Assembly (NCBI GenBank): GCA_003665935.1
Contig: QPLR01000002.1
Coordinates: forward strand, 372,001 to 436,000
Length of the DNA: 64,000 bases
Reading direction: 5' to 3'
Source: Halobellus sp. Atlit-31R
GTDB taxonomy: Archaea; Halobacteriota; Halobacteria; Halobacteriales; Haloferacaceae
This document shows, one piece after another, positions 8,967-16,614 of the stretch. The translations under genes and the position numbers were made by a program. The notes under the pieces were generated by a model that was not told where the DNA came from, did not search any database, and saw only the letters and a list, made by a program, of their open reading frames with translations. The stretch's first letter is position 1. Each line of letters starts with the position of its first letter.

Positions 8967-9941
8967 TCAGGAGTCGTCCGGACCGAACACCAGATTGCGT
9001 AACTCGGCGTCATCATCCAATCGTTCGACGTTCTCCGCGAGGATGTCTGCGAGCCGGTCCCAATGTTTCGGCGTGTGTCCGCCGACGTGCGGCGTGACGT
9101 GACAGTTCTCCAGCGTCCACAGCGGGTGGGCCTCGGGCAGCGGTTCAGGATCGGTGACGTCGAGCGCCGCCCCACGGATCTGCTGGGTCTGGAGTGCGTC
9201 GACCAGCGCGTCCGTGTCGACGACCCCGCCGCGCGCCATATTGATCAGCACCGAACTCGGCTTCATCGTCGACAGCGCTTTCCGGTCGATCAGCGAGCGC
9301 GTCGTCTCGGTGAGCGGACAGGCGAGCACCACGTAGTCCGCGCGGGCGAGCGCGTCGTGGACGGCGGCGGCGTCGAATCCGACCACCTCGTCGGTCGGGC
9401 CACCCTTTTCGGGGGTGTAGCGGACGCCGATCGTATCGACCTCCATTCCTCGGAGCCGCTGCGTCAGCGCCTGCCCGATCGCGCCCAGCCCGACGACTGC
9501 GACGGTGCTGTCGGTGAACTCGCCCGGTCTGAAGTGACGCCACTCCGAGCGCTGTTGTCGGCGCCAGGCCTCGTGGAGGCCACGGGCGAACACGAGCATC
9601 TGCCCGAGCGCCTGTTCGGCGATGCCGGGGGCGTGGATCCCGCTGGCGTTCGTGACGGCGACGCCGCGGTCGAGGAGGAGATCCTTCGGCAGGTGGTCGG
9701 TTCCCGCGAAGGTACACGCGAACAGTTCGAGCCGCTCTGCGGCGTCGAGGAGTCGCTCGTCGATCGCGTTTCCGGTGACGATCCGGGCGCTTTCGACGTA
9801 CCGTCGTTCCTCCTCCGGCGTCGTCGCGTGGACGACCCGGTGATCGGGAAGCCGCTCGCGAAGCGTCTCCGCGTACGCCGCCGTCGAGAGCCCTTCGGTG
9901 CCTTCGCGCCTGACCAAGATGTCTACGTCTGTGTCCGTCAT
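8967..9941 (-). CDS. D-2-hydroxyacid dehydrogenase
   Basis: 324 residues from the ATG at 9941, which removes six unconserved residues from the longest frame. The NAD(P)-binding motif is VAVVGLGAIGQAL. The catalytic Arg is in NMARGGVVD, the Glu in DPEPLP and the His in HVTPHVGGHTP, giving the full triad of the D-isomer-specific 2-hydroxyacid dehydrogenase family. These soluble enzymes interconvert 2-oxo acids and D-2-hydroxyacids. After the glycine motif the sequence runs IGVRYTPEKGG, with an Arg where NADP-users often have a basic residue; the coenzyme preference is therefore uncertain. It is convergent with the aminotransferase, 70 bases apart. Family certain, substrate open. Confidence 0.9.
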   Translation of the reverse strand: MTDTDVDILVRREGTEGLSTAAYAETLRERLPDHRVVHATTPEEERRYVESARIVTGNAIDERLLDAAERLELFACTFAGTDHLPKDLLLDRGVAVTNASGIHAPGIAEQALGQMLVFARGLHEAWRRQQRSEWRHFRPGEFTDSTVAVVGLGAIGQALTQRLRGMEVDTIGVRYTPEKGGPTDEVVGFDAAAVHDALARADYVVLACPLTETTRSLIDRKALSTMKPSSVLINMARGGVVDTDALVDALQTQQIRGAALDVTDPEPLPEAHPLWTLENCHVTPHVGGHTPKHWDRLADILAENVERLDDDAELRNLVFGPDDS

Positions 9942-10095
9942 CACGCCTTCCGCACCCACGTTCCGAGTGCACAGTCACCACGCAGGTGCCGCATTTATCT
10001 CTTTCTCAGACGGTCGAGGAGAGCGGCGCTCCTCGGCGCTACTAAGTACCCGCTCGGAGCTCGCTACGCCTGCCTTTCGGCACACCACGGCCCGC

Positions 10096-10881
10096 TCACT
10101 CCGGGAAGTGCGTCGTGGCGTCGAGGGAGCCGGACGGGGCCACGACACCCGCGGTGGCGGTGTCTCCCGCCGCAGCCGCCCCTGCGTCCGTGGACGCGTC
10201 GGGGAGGACGATCGTCGCGCCCGCGACGAGCGGTGCCAGGAGACCGGCCACGACGACGTTCGGGTCCGCGAGCGAGCCGCGAACGGCGACCTCGGCTCCG
10301 GCCCCGAGCTCTGCGTCGGCCGCGACAGCCGAGGCTGCGGCGAGGGCGTCGACGTGCGTGACGGGTCGGTCACCGGCCGCCAGCAGTGCGTCGGTCCCGG
10401 TGACGGTTGCCGGGTGGATCGCGGGGTTCTCGCTCCACACTTCGGTCTCCCAGTGCGTCGTTTCGGGGGAACTCGGCGGGTCGCCGTAGACGGCGAGCTT
10501 GTGACCGGGCGGCAGATCGAAGTCGTCCTCGCGCGCGGCTGGCGCGACCACGGCGCGCGGGAGAGCCTCGCCGACGTCGTCCGCGAAGCGCGTCACCGCA
10601 CCCAACTGCGCCGCACCGAAGAACGTGAGTATCGGCTCGGGGACCGCGTCGGGGACGACGAGGACCTCGTCGCCTTCGCTGACGCCGAGATACCGGAGGA
10701 CGTTTCCGGCCTTGTAGGAGGTCGTGATGAAGTCGTAGTAGCTGTACGTTCGGCCGGACTCGTCTGCTCGGAGTGCGAGCCCCTGGGTTCGACGGTCGCG
10801 GGGGACGAGATCGGCGACGATCGCGGGATCGGCGCACGGAGCGGGGTGCTCCGACCCGGCGGCGTCTGAATCGGTGGTCAT
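10096..10881 (-). CDS. AMP-binding (acyl-CoA synthetase) fragment-like protein
   Basis: 261 residues, about half the length of an acyl-CoA synthetase. The N-terminal part resembles the start of the ANL superfamily: YSYYDFITTSYKAGNVLRYLGVSEGDEVLVVPDAVPEPILTFFGAAQLGAVTRF. The later AMP-binding P-loop, usually (S/T)SGTTGxPKG, is not present, and there is no C-terminal ligase domain. An intact alanine-rich C-terminal half with ordinary codon use argues against a recent frameshift. I read it as a haloarchaeal paralogue that has lost adenylation activity, or a stand-alone N-terminal lobe. It lies 48 bases downstream of the cupin gene on the same strand. Confidence 0.6.
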   Translation of the reverse strand: MTTDSDAAGSEHPAPCADPAIVADLVPRDRRTQGLALRADESGRTYSYYDFITTSYKAGNVLRYLGVSEGDEVLVVPDAVPEPILTFFGAAQLGAVTRFADDVGEALPRAVVAPAAREDDFDLPPGHKLAVYGDPPSSPETTHWETEVWSENPAIHPATVTGTDALLAAGDRPVTHVDALAAASAVAADAELGAGAEVAVRGSLADPNVVVAGLLAPLVAGATIVLPDASTDAGAAAAGDTATAGVVAPSGSLDATTHFPE

Positions 10882-10929
10882 ACCGGTGGGTCGTCGCCAG
10901 CGTGCAAAACGGCGTCGGCCGGGGCGTCG

Positions 10930-11247
10930 TCAGGGCGCGCCGGTGATAAGGAACGTCGCGGACTCGGCGGCGTGCAGCTGTCGGCGCGACGCCGCCGCGA
11001 CGCGAACAGCGTCACCCGGTTCGAGCGTTACGTCGTCGCCGTCGACGGTGACGCTGCCGGTGCCGTCGACGAGGTAGTACACCTCTTCCTTGCCGCTCTC
11101 TGCGTGGTCGTGCTCTCTGCCGCTCCAGTCGGCGTCGACGTCGACGACCGTGAGGCCGAGGTTCTCGCAGTCGAGCTCGTCGCGAAGAAAGTACATTCCC
11201 GGAGCCTTCTCGTCGCCGTCTTCGTAGTGGGCCTTGGTGTAGGACAT
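10930..11247 (-). CDS. Small cupin-domain protein
   Basis: 105 residues, one cupin beta-barrel. The first metal motif is readable as HDHAESGKEEVYYLVDGTGSV (His, His and Glu), and the second part is LEPGDAVRVAAASRRQLHAAE with one His. Small cupins bind a metal or a sugar or act as simple isomerases or sensors. No substrate can be assigned. It sits between dnaJ (77 bases upstream) and the AMP-ligase-like gene on the same strand, so it may be cotranscribed with one of them. Confidence 0.85.
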   Translation of the reverse strand: MSYTKAHYEDGDEKAPGMYFLRDELDCENLGLTVVDVDADWSGREHDHAESGKEEVYYLVDGTGSVTVDGDDVTLEPGDAVRVAAASRRQLHAAESATFLITGAP

Positions 11248-11324
11248 CTATCTCACTGTTCGGTGGAGAAGAACGTGAAACTGGGGGCCGTCGACGGTTC
11301 GGCGTGCGGCGGACTCCAGTGGGT

Positions 11325-12488
11325 TTAGAACGAATTCTTGATTTTCTCGAAGAAGCCCTCGTTGACGTCGACGTCCTCGCCGCCGGCTTCGGCGAAGGCC
11401 TCCAGCGCCTCGCGCTGTTCGTCGTTGAGGCTCTCCGGCGTCACGACCTGCACCTGGACGTAGAGGTCGCCGTGGCCCCGGCCGCGGAGATGCGGCATCC
11501 CCTCGCCGCGGATCCGGAACTCCTCGCCGCTTTGGGTCCCCGACGGAACGTCGAGGTCGGTCGTGCCCTCGACCGTGGGCACCTCGACGGTCCCGCCGAA
11601 GACGGCTCTGGGGAACGAGATCGCGTGTCGGTGATAGAGGTGGTCGCCGTCGCGCTCGAAGTCGTCGTGCTCGCGGACGGCGACGTCGATGAGCAGGTCG
11701 CCGTTCGGCCCGCCGTTCTCGCCGGGCGCGCCTTCGCCTTCCATCCGGAGCGTCTGCCCGTCGCGGATGCCCGCCGGGATGTCGACCGTGAGCGTCGCCT
11801 CCTCGCGGGTGACGCCGTCGCCGCCGCAGACTGAACACGTCTCGGTGTAGGTCTCGCCGGAGCCCTCACAGCGCGGACAGGTCTGGGTCTGCTGGACGCG
11901 GCCGAGCGGGGTGTCGCGGACCGTCGTCGTCTGTCCCTGACCGTTGCACTCCGGGCAGGTCTGCACGTCGGCGTCGCGGGGGTGTCCGCGCCCGTTGCAC
12001 TCCGAGCACTCCTCCGGGCGCGTGATCGTGAACTGCTTTTCGACGCCGCGGTACACCTCTTCGAGATCGAGCGTGACCTGCGTGCGGAGGTTTTGGCCCT
12101 GGCGCGGGCGGTTGCGCTGTCGGCCCTGACCTTGGCCGCCGCCGAAGAACTGATTGAAGATGTCGTCGAAGGGGCTGCCCTGGCCGCCCATCCCGCCGAA
12201 GGGGTTGCCCTGCCGCCGACCGCCGGCCCCGCCAGCGCCGCCGCCGACGCCGCCGCGTTTCTCGGCCTGCTCGAAGCGCTCGTGGCCCAGCTGGTCGTAC
12301 ATCTGGCGCTTCTCGTCGTCGGTGAGGACCTCTTTGGCCTTCTTGACCTTCTTGAACTTCTCCTCGGCGTCCGGTTCGTCGGAAACGTCCGGATGGTACT
12401 CTGCGGCCTTCTTTCGATAGGCCCTGTTGATCTCGTCCTCGGAGGCATCGCGGGAGACACCGAGCACGTCGTAGAAGTCCTCGCTCAT
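11325..12488 (-). CDS. dnaJ: Chaperone protein DnaJ (Hsp40, type I)
   Basis: 387 residues with all type I DnaJ domains in order. The J domain (about 1-70) has the HPD motif in EYHPDVSD. A Gly/Phe-rich linker rich in GGAGG and GNPFGGMGGQGSPFDDIFNQFFGGG follows to about residue 125. Next is a zinc-binding central domain with four CxxCxGxG repeats (CSECNGRG, CPECNGQG, CPRCEGSG, CSVCGGDG), and then the C-terminal substrate-binding domains. It stimulates DnaK ATPase and delivers unfolded clients. dnaK and grpE are not in the window, so the gene is separate from any dnaK operon that may exist elsewhere in the genome. Confidence 0.97.
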   Translation of the reverse strand: MSEDFYDVLGVSRDASEDEINRAYRKKAAEYHPDVSDEPDAEEKFKKVKKAKEVLTDDEKRQMYDQLGHERFEQAEKRGGVGGGAGGAGGRRQGNPFGGMGGQGSPFDDIFNQFFGGGQGQGRQRNRPRQGQNLRTQVTLDLEEVYRGVEKQFTITRPEECSECNGRGHPRDADVQTCPECNGQGQTTTVRDTPLGRVQQTQTCPRCEGSGETYTETCSVCGGDGVTREEATLTVDIPAGIRDGQTLRMEGEGAPGENGGPNGDLLIDVAVREHDDFERDGDHLYHRHAISFPRAVFGGTVEVPTVEGTTDLDVPSGTQSGEEFRIRGEGMPHLRGRGHGDLYVQVQVVTPESLNDEQREALEAFAEAGGEDVDVNEGFFEKIKNSF

Positions 12489-12589
12489 TCGTTGTGGGAG
12501 TCGTAGTTGATTGAACTACTTCAACGAACCGGGTCGAAGAGCGCCCTGGGGTAGCTGGGCTTTTGTAGGCCGGGAGAGAGCGAGGCGAT

Positions 12590-13642
12590 ATGAAGGCCGT
12601 CACATTCACCGAGCACGGCGACCGCGACGTCATCGAGTACAGCGAGGTTCCGGACCCCGAAGTCGGCCGCGAGGACGTGCTCGTCGACGTCAAAGCCGCC
12701 GCGTTGAATCACTTAGACATCTGGACGCGACGCGGACTGCCGGGCGTCGACCTCGCGATGCCGCACGTCCCCGGGAGCGATATGGCGGGCGTCGTCGACG
12801 CGGTCGGTGCCGACATCACGCGCTTCGAGCCGGGCGATCACGTCGCGCTCGTCGCGGGCGTCGCGGGCGGCGATGGCGGCGGGGAGCCGGGGGGCGTCCC
12901 GAGGGACGACCCGACGCTCGCGCCGGACTTCCAGATCATCGGCGAACACCGTCCCGGCGTCCACGCGGAGTACGCCGCGGTCCCGGCGGCGAACCTCGTT
13001 GCGGTCCCCGAGCACGTCGACTGGACGGTCGCTGGGTCGTCCTCACTCGTGTTCCAGACCGCCTGGCGGATGCTGATCCACCGCGCCGAGGTCCACGCGG
13101 GCGAACGCGTGCTCGTCCACGGTGCGTCCGGCGGCGTCGGTCACGCCGCGGTCCAGATCGCCGACTACGCCGGCTGTGAGGTGTACGCCACCGCCTCGTC
13201 GGCGGAGAAGCTCGAGTACGCGGCCGACTGCGGCGCGACGCACGGGATCAACTACGAAGACGTAGACGTCGCCCGCGAGATCCACGACCTGACCGACGGG
13301 CGCGGCGTCGACGTCGTCGTCGATCACGTCGGCGAAGCCACCTACGAGGACTCGCTGAAGAGCCTCCGAAAGGGCGGCCGGTTCGTCACCTGCGGTGCCA
13401 CGACGGGGCCGAACCCCGACGCCGCGCTGAACCGGATCTTCTGGAACCAACTGGAGGTGATCGGCTCGACGATGGCGACGCCCGAACAGGCCGAAGAAGC
13501 GCTCGAACTCGTCTGGGACGGCGTCTTCGAGCCGCGGATCCGTGCGACGCTGCCGATGAGCGAGGCCGCGCGCGCCCACGAGATCATCGAGAACCGTGAG
13601 GGCTTTGGGAAAGTGGTCGTAATACCGGACAGTGAGTTCTGA
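12590..13642 (+). CDS. MDR-family quinone oxidoreductase / alcohol dehydrogenase-like, structural zinc lobe lost
   Basis: 350 residues of the medium-chain dehydrogenase/reductase family. The N-terminal GroES-like domain has ALNHLDIWTRRGLPG and PHVPGSDMAGVVDAVG. The nucleotide-binding Rossmann motif is HGASGGVGHAAVQIA. Close zinc-dependent relatives carry a four-cysteine lobe between about residues 85 and 125. Here that stretch is Gly/Pro/Asp-rich with no cysteine at all (GVAGGDGGGEPGGVPRDDP), though the flanking GEH...G.HAEY.VP is kept. So the protein probably works without the structural zinc, as quinone reductases do. The stop overlaps the next gene by 11 bases. Substrate unknown; NADPH is likely from the family. 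Confidence 0.85.
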   Translation: MKAVTFTEHGDRDVIEYSEVPDPEVGREDVLVDVKAAALNHLDIWTRRGLPGVDLAMPHVPGSDMAGVVDAVGADITRFEPGDHVALVAGVAGGDGGGEPGGVPRDDPTLAPDFQIIGEHRPGVHAEYAAVPAANLVAVPEHVDWTVAGSSSLVFQTAWRMLIHRAEVHAGERVLVHGASGGVGHAAVQIADYAGCEVYATASSAEKLEYAADCGATHGINYEDVDVAREIHDLTDGRGVDVVVDHVGEATYEDSLKSLRKGGRFVTCGATTGPNPDAALNRIFWNQLEVIGSTMATPEQAEEALELVWDGVFEPRIRATLPMSEAARAHEIIENREGFGKVVVIPDSEF

Positions 13643-13958
13643 CGACGAGGGATACGTCCATCGGCCGGGCGGCGAGCAGTCGGACGCGGTCGGCAGCGGA
13701 GCGAATGCGAGCGAAGCGAACGACGGACCCGCCACGCACGCGCATCCGGACGGCTTCGGGATGCACGGTTGGGTCCTCGTCGGCGTCCTCGTCGTCTGCA
13801 CGCTCGTCGTCCCCGGAGTCATCTACATCCGTCCGGGCATCCTGTCGGCGGTGGGCATCCCCTACATCGTCTCGCTGCTGATTCTCCCGCTCGTTCCCGC
13901 CGCGGCACTCGGCCTCACCGCGGTCTGGGCGATGACGGCGGCGACGAACGACGACTGA
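13632..13958 (+). CDS. Small haloarchaeal membrane protein, unknown function
   Basis: 108 residues from a GTG start that overlaps the end of the quinone-reductase gene by 11 bases, pointing to coupled translation. The first 45 residues are polar and acidic with a His-containing segment (THAHPDGFGMH). Two hydrophobic segments follow, about 47-67 and 75-103, consistent with a two-pass membrane protein. I recognise no domain or catalytic motif. The haloarchaeal style of sequence and the tight overlap make it a real gene; the function cannot be stated. Confidence 0.7.
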   Translation: MSSDDEGYVHRPGGEQSDAVGSGANASEANDGPATHAHPDGFGMHGWVLVGVLVVCTLVVPGVIYIRPGILSAVGIPYIVSLLILPLVPAAALGLTAVWAMTAATNDD

Positions 13959-14146
13959 CTCCTAGTGGTTGCGACTGCGTGCGCGGCCGATCATACGACT
14001 GCGTGCGGTCGAGTGCGTGAAGACGTGCAAACGCGGCAATCTCCCCGAACAGCCGCGGGTGGCGGTCAAAATCCGCACTGATTGCGCTTCGGCTTGTACG
14101 TTTCCGGAAAAGCTTATTGCTGTGTGTGTGACAACATCTCGCACAG

Positions 14147-14497
14147 ATGTTCGAGGCGTTCTCCACGGGCTACTACCTGGGGCGACTGTACGTCGAGCCG
14201 TCAGATCGGGACGTCCCCGCGATCCAGCGAGCAGACCACGAGCGGGTCAACGAGCACCTCTACGGTGACGAGGGAGTGTTCCGCACTGACTCGCCGCTCG
14301 TGATGAAGCTCGACACCGGACACATTCCGGTCCTCGGCGACGACAGCGTCCCATCTGGCACGCTCGCCGTCCCCGAGTCGGTGACGGGCGGGGACCTCCC
14401 GGCCGAACGCGACGTGCTGCTGGCGCGACCCGACCGCGCCGCGGAGCTCCTCCGCTACTCGGGCTATCGGTTCGGCGACGACGACGCCGTGGCGTGA
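14147..14497 (+). CDS. Conserved haloarchaeal protein (DUF5802-like)
   Basis: 116 residues, soluble and acidic. The opening MFEAFSTGYYLGRLYVEP and the RADHERVNEHLYG segment are what I remember of the haloarchaeal family called DUF5802. That name is recalled, not computed. There is no catalytic motif, membrane span or zinc site. A TATA-like AGCTTATTG about 30 bases upstream supports the ATG at 14147. The gene sits immediately ahead of the Vms1-like release factor gene, which has its own promoter. Function unknown. Confidence 0.75.
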   Translation: MFEAFSTGYYLGRLYVEPSDRDVPAIQRADHERVNEHLYGDEGVFRTDSPLVMKLDTGHIPVLGDDSVPSGTLAVPESVTGGDLPAERDVLLARPDRAAELLRYSGYRFGDDDAVA

Positions 14498-14540
14498 GCG
14501 CGGCGCGGGAGCCGCCCAACCGCCGACTCGGACAACCGAC

Positions 14541-14549
14541 AGTATAAGT
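14541..14549 (+). promoter_or_regulatory. TATA box of the Vms1-like gene
   Basis: AGTATAAGT centred 28 bases before the ATG at 14573. The spacing predicts a leaderless mRNA and confirms the chosen start. Confidence 0.6.
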
Positions 14550-14572
14550 GGCCCGCGGCCGCGCGTCGTGGT

Positions 14573-15508
14573 ATGCTCGACGAGTTGCTCGGCCGCGCGG
14601 AGCTCAAGGCCCGGATCGAGGAACTGGAGGAGGAAAAGCGGCATCTCGACCGCCGCGCCGAGGCCGAGGAAGAGCGCCGCTCGGAGGCCGCTCGGAAGCG
14701 TCAAGAGGCCGAAGCGGAGATCAATCGGCTCGAAGATCGGATCGAAGGCCTCGAGGAGCGCGTCGAGCGACTGTCCGGAACTGAGGCCGCCGAAGTCGCA
14801 TTTCGCGGGACAGAAGACCTCCGCGCCGAGCGGCGCGACGAGGTTCTCTCGCGGCTCACGTCGTTCGAGACCGCGGCGGAGGGCGCACTGACGGCGATGG
14901 TCGACGAGACCGTCCCCGAAGCCGTCTCGGACGCGCTCGGAGAGCGTGCGGCGCTGGTCCGTCGTGCCGCGCCGTGTCTCGTCTGCGTCGACGACGCCGG
15001 CCTCGTCGCCGTCGCGCTCGATCCGCCCGCGCCGCCCGCGCCGTTCGCCGAGTGGGGTCCGGGATTCAGACTCGATCGGTCGTGGTTCGCGCCGGTCGAA
15101 CCGACGTGGGTCGCGCTCGTCCGGTCGGATCTGTTCGCGCTCGGCGTCTACGACGGCGAGGTCCTGACGCTCGTCGACGACGTCGAATCCGACGTGATGG
15201 GTTCGCACTCGAAAGGTGGCTTCTCGCAGGCGCGTTTCGAGCGCCGTCGCGACCAGCAGGTCGACGCGCATCTCGAACGGGCGCGCGACGCGATCACGGC
15301 GCATCTCGACGCCGACGTAGACGAGAACGCGGTCGGCGCCCCGGTTCCGGACGACCCAGAACTCGTCGTCCTGGGTGAGCAGACCGTGCTGGGGCAGTTC
15401 ACGGATCTCGCCGATCGGACGGCGACCGTCGACGCCAGCGGCGAACCGGACGAGGCGCTGAGACGGGCGGTCCGGGAGTTCTGGACCGTGCGGCTGTCGC
15501 TGCTGTGA
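14573..15508 (+). CDS. Vms1/Ankzf1-like (VLRF1) peptidyl-tRNA release factor homologue
   Basis: 311 residues. Residues about 5-70 form a highly charged coiled coil (repeated E/R/L heptads). A VLRF1/eRF1-like domain follows, with hydrophobic strands (APCLVCVDDAGLVAVALD, WVALVRSDLFALGVYDGEVL) and the diagnostic loop GSHSKGGFSQARFERRR at about 210-226. In the Vms1 family this glycine-glutamine loop hydrolyses peptidyl-tRNA on stalled large ribosomal subunits; here the Gln would be Q219. Haloarchaeal homologues are therefore proposed ribosome-rescue factors. The gene ends one base into a GTG that could be an alternative start of the next gene. The domain call is from the motif and the cellular role is by homology. 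Confidence 0.8.
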   Translation: MLDELLGRAELKARIEELEEEKRHLDRRAEAEEERRSEAARKRQEAEAEINRLEDRIEGLEERVERLSGTEAAEVAFRGTEDLRAERRDEVLSRLTSFETAAEGALTAMVDETVPEAVSDALGERAALVRRAAPCLVCVDDAGLVAVALDPPAPPAPFAEWGPGFRLDRSWFAPVEPTWVALVRSDLFALGVYDGEVLTLVDDVESDVMGSHSKGGFSQARFERRRDQQVDAHLERARDAITAHLDADVDENAVGAPVPDDPELVVLGEQTVLGQFTDLADRTATVDASGEPDEALRRAVREFWTVRLSLL

Positions 15509-15558
15509 ACGTCCGGCGAATCACGACTGTTAAACGCGCCGTCGGTCTCGTCTCACGT

Positions 15559-16611
15559 ATGACCGCAGATCCGAACAGCGACGACCCCGAACGGGTCGTC
15601 GTCCTCGCACACGAGAAGTTCCCCGAGCGGGCGAAGACGGCCACGGGCGTCCTCAAGTACGCCGACTACGACGTCGTCGCCGTCCTCGACCGCGACACCG
15701 CCGGCACGGTCACGACCGACCACCGCCGCGACCTCCCGGAGGTCCCGGTCGTCGAGTCGATGGCGGACGCTCCCGACGCCGACACTCTTCTGATCGGCAT
15801 CTCGCCGATCGGCGGCGAGTTCGACGACTCCTGGCGGCCGGACGTCCGAACCGCGATCGAACGCGGCTGCGACGTCGTCGCCGGCCTCCACTACTTCCTC
15901 TCGGAGGACGAGGAGTTCGCCGCTCTCGCCGCCGAGCACGACGTCGCGCTCCGCGACGTGCGCAAGCCGAAAGACGAGTTGACGGTCGCCGGTGGTCGGA
16001 GCGCCGACGTCGACGCCGAGGTAGTGCTGACGGTCGGGACGGACTGTTCGGTCGGGAAGATGACTGTCGCGCTCGAACTGGTCGAAGCCGCGCGCGAGCG
16101 CGGCGTCGACGCCGGGTTCGTCCCCACCGGCCAGACCGGAATTATGATCGCCGGCTGGGGGAACCCGATCGACCGCGTGGTGTCCGATTTCACCGCCGGC
16201 GCGGTCGAGGAGATGCTGCTCGAGGTCGGTGACGACTACGACGTCCTGTTCGTCGAGGGACAGGGCAGCATCGTCCACCCGGCGTACTCCGCGGTCACCT
16301 GCGGCATTCTCCACGGCGCGATGCCCGACTCGATGGTGCTCTGTCACGCTGCGGGCCGCGAGGCGATCCACGGCTACGAGTCGTTCGCGCTGCCGTCGAT
16401 CGAGGCGTACGTCGACCTCTACGAGGACCTCGCCGCGCCCGTCCACGAGGCCGAGGTCGTCGCCGGCGCGCTGAACACGTCCGGCATCGAGAGCGACGAG
16501 GCGGCGCGAGCCGCCGTCGACGCCTACGCGGCGGACCTCGGGCAGCCGGCGACCGACCTCGTCCGGTTCGACGCCGACGCCGTCCTCGACTCGATCCTCG
16601 GGGCGGAGTGA
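15559..16611 (+). CDS. dgcN: DUF1611 protein, D-glutamate N-acetyltransferase-like (DgcN)
   Basis: 350 residues. It has a DUF1611 N-terminal Rossmann-like domain (VVVLAHEKFPERAKTATGVLKYADYDVVAVLD) and a P-loop NTPase-like C-terminal domain with VGTDCSVGKMT, then FVPTGQTGIMIAGWG and FVEGQGSIVHPAYS. DUF1611 members were described as DgcN, D-glutamate N-acetyltransferases working with the racemase DgcA in marine bacteria and haloarchaea. The next gene, 3 bases on, is exactly such an enolase-family epimerase, so the assignment rests on both family and neighbourhood. A TTAAAC element about 28 bases upstream favours ATG 15559 over a GTG at 15505 that overlaps the previous stop. Confidence 0.8.
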   Translation: MTADPNSDDPERVVVLAHEKFPERAKTATGVLKYADYDVVAVLDRDTAGTVTTDHRRDLPEVPVVESMADAPDADTLLIGISPIGGEFDDSWRPDVRTAIERGCDVVAGLHYFLSEDEEFAALAAEHDVALRDVRKPKDELTVAGGRSADVDAEVVLTVGTDCSVGKMTVALELVEAARERGVDAGFVPTGQTGIMIAGWGNPIDRVVSDFTAGAVEEMLLEVGDDYDVLFVEGQGSIVHPAYSAVTCGILHGAMPDSMVLCHAAGREAIHGYESFALPSIEAYVDLYEDLAAPVHEAEVVAGALNTSGIESDEAARAAVDAYAADLGQPATDLVRFDADAVLDSILGAE

Positions 16612-16614
16612 TCG

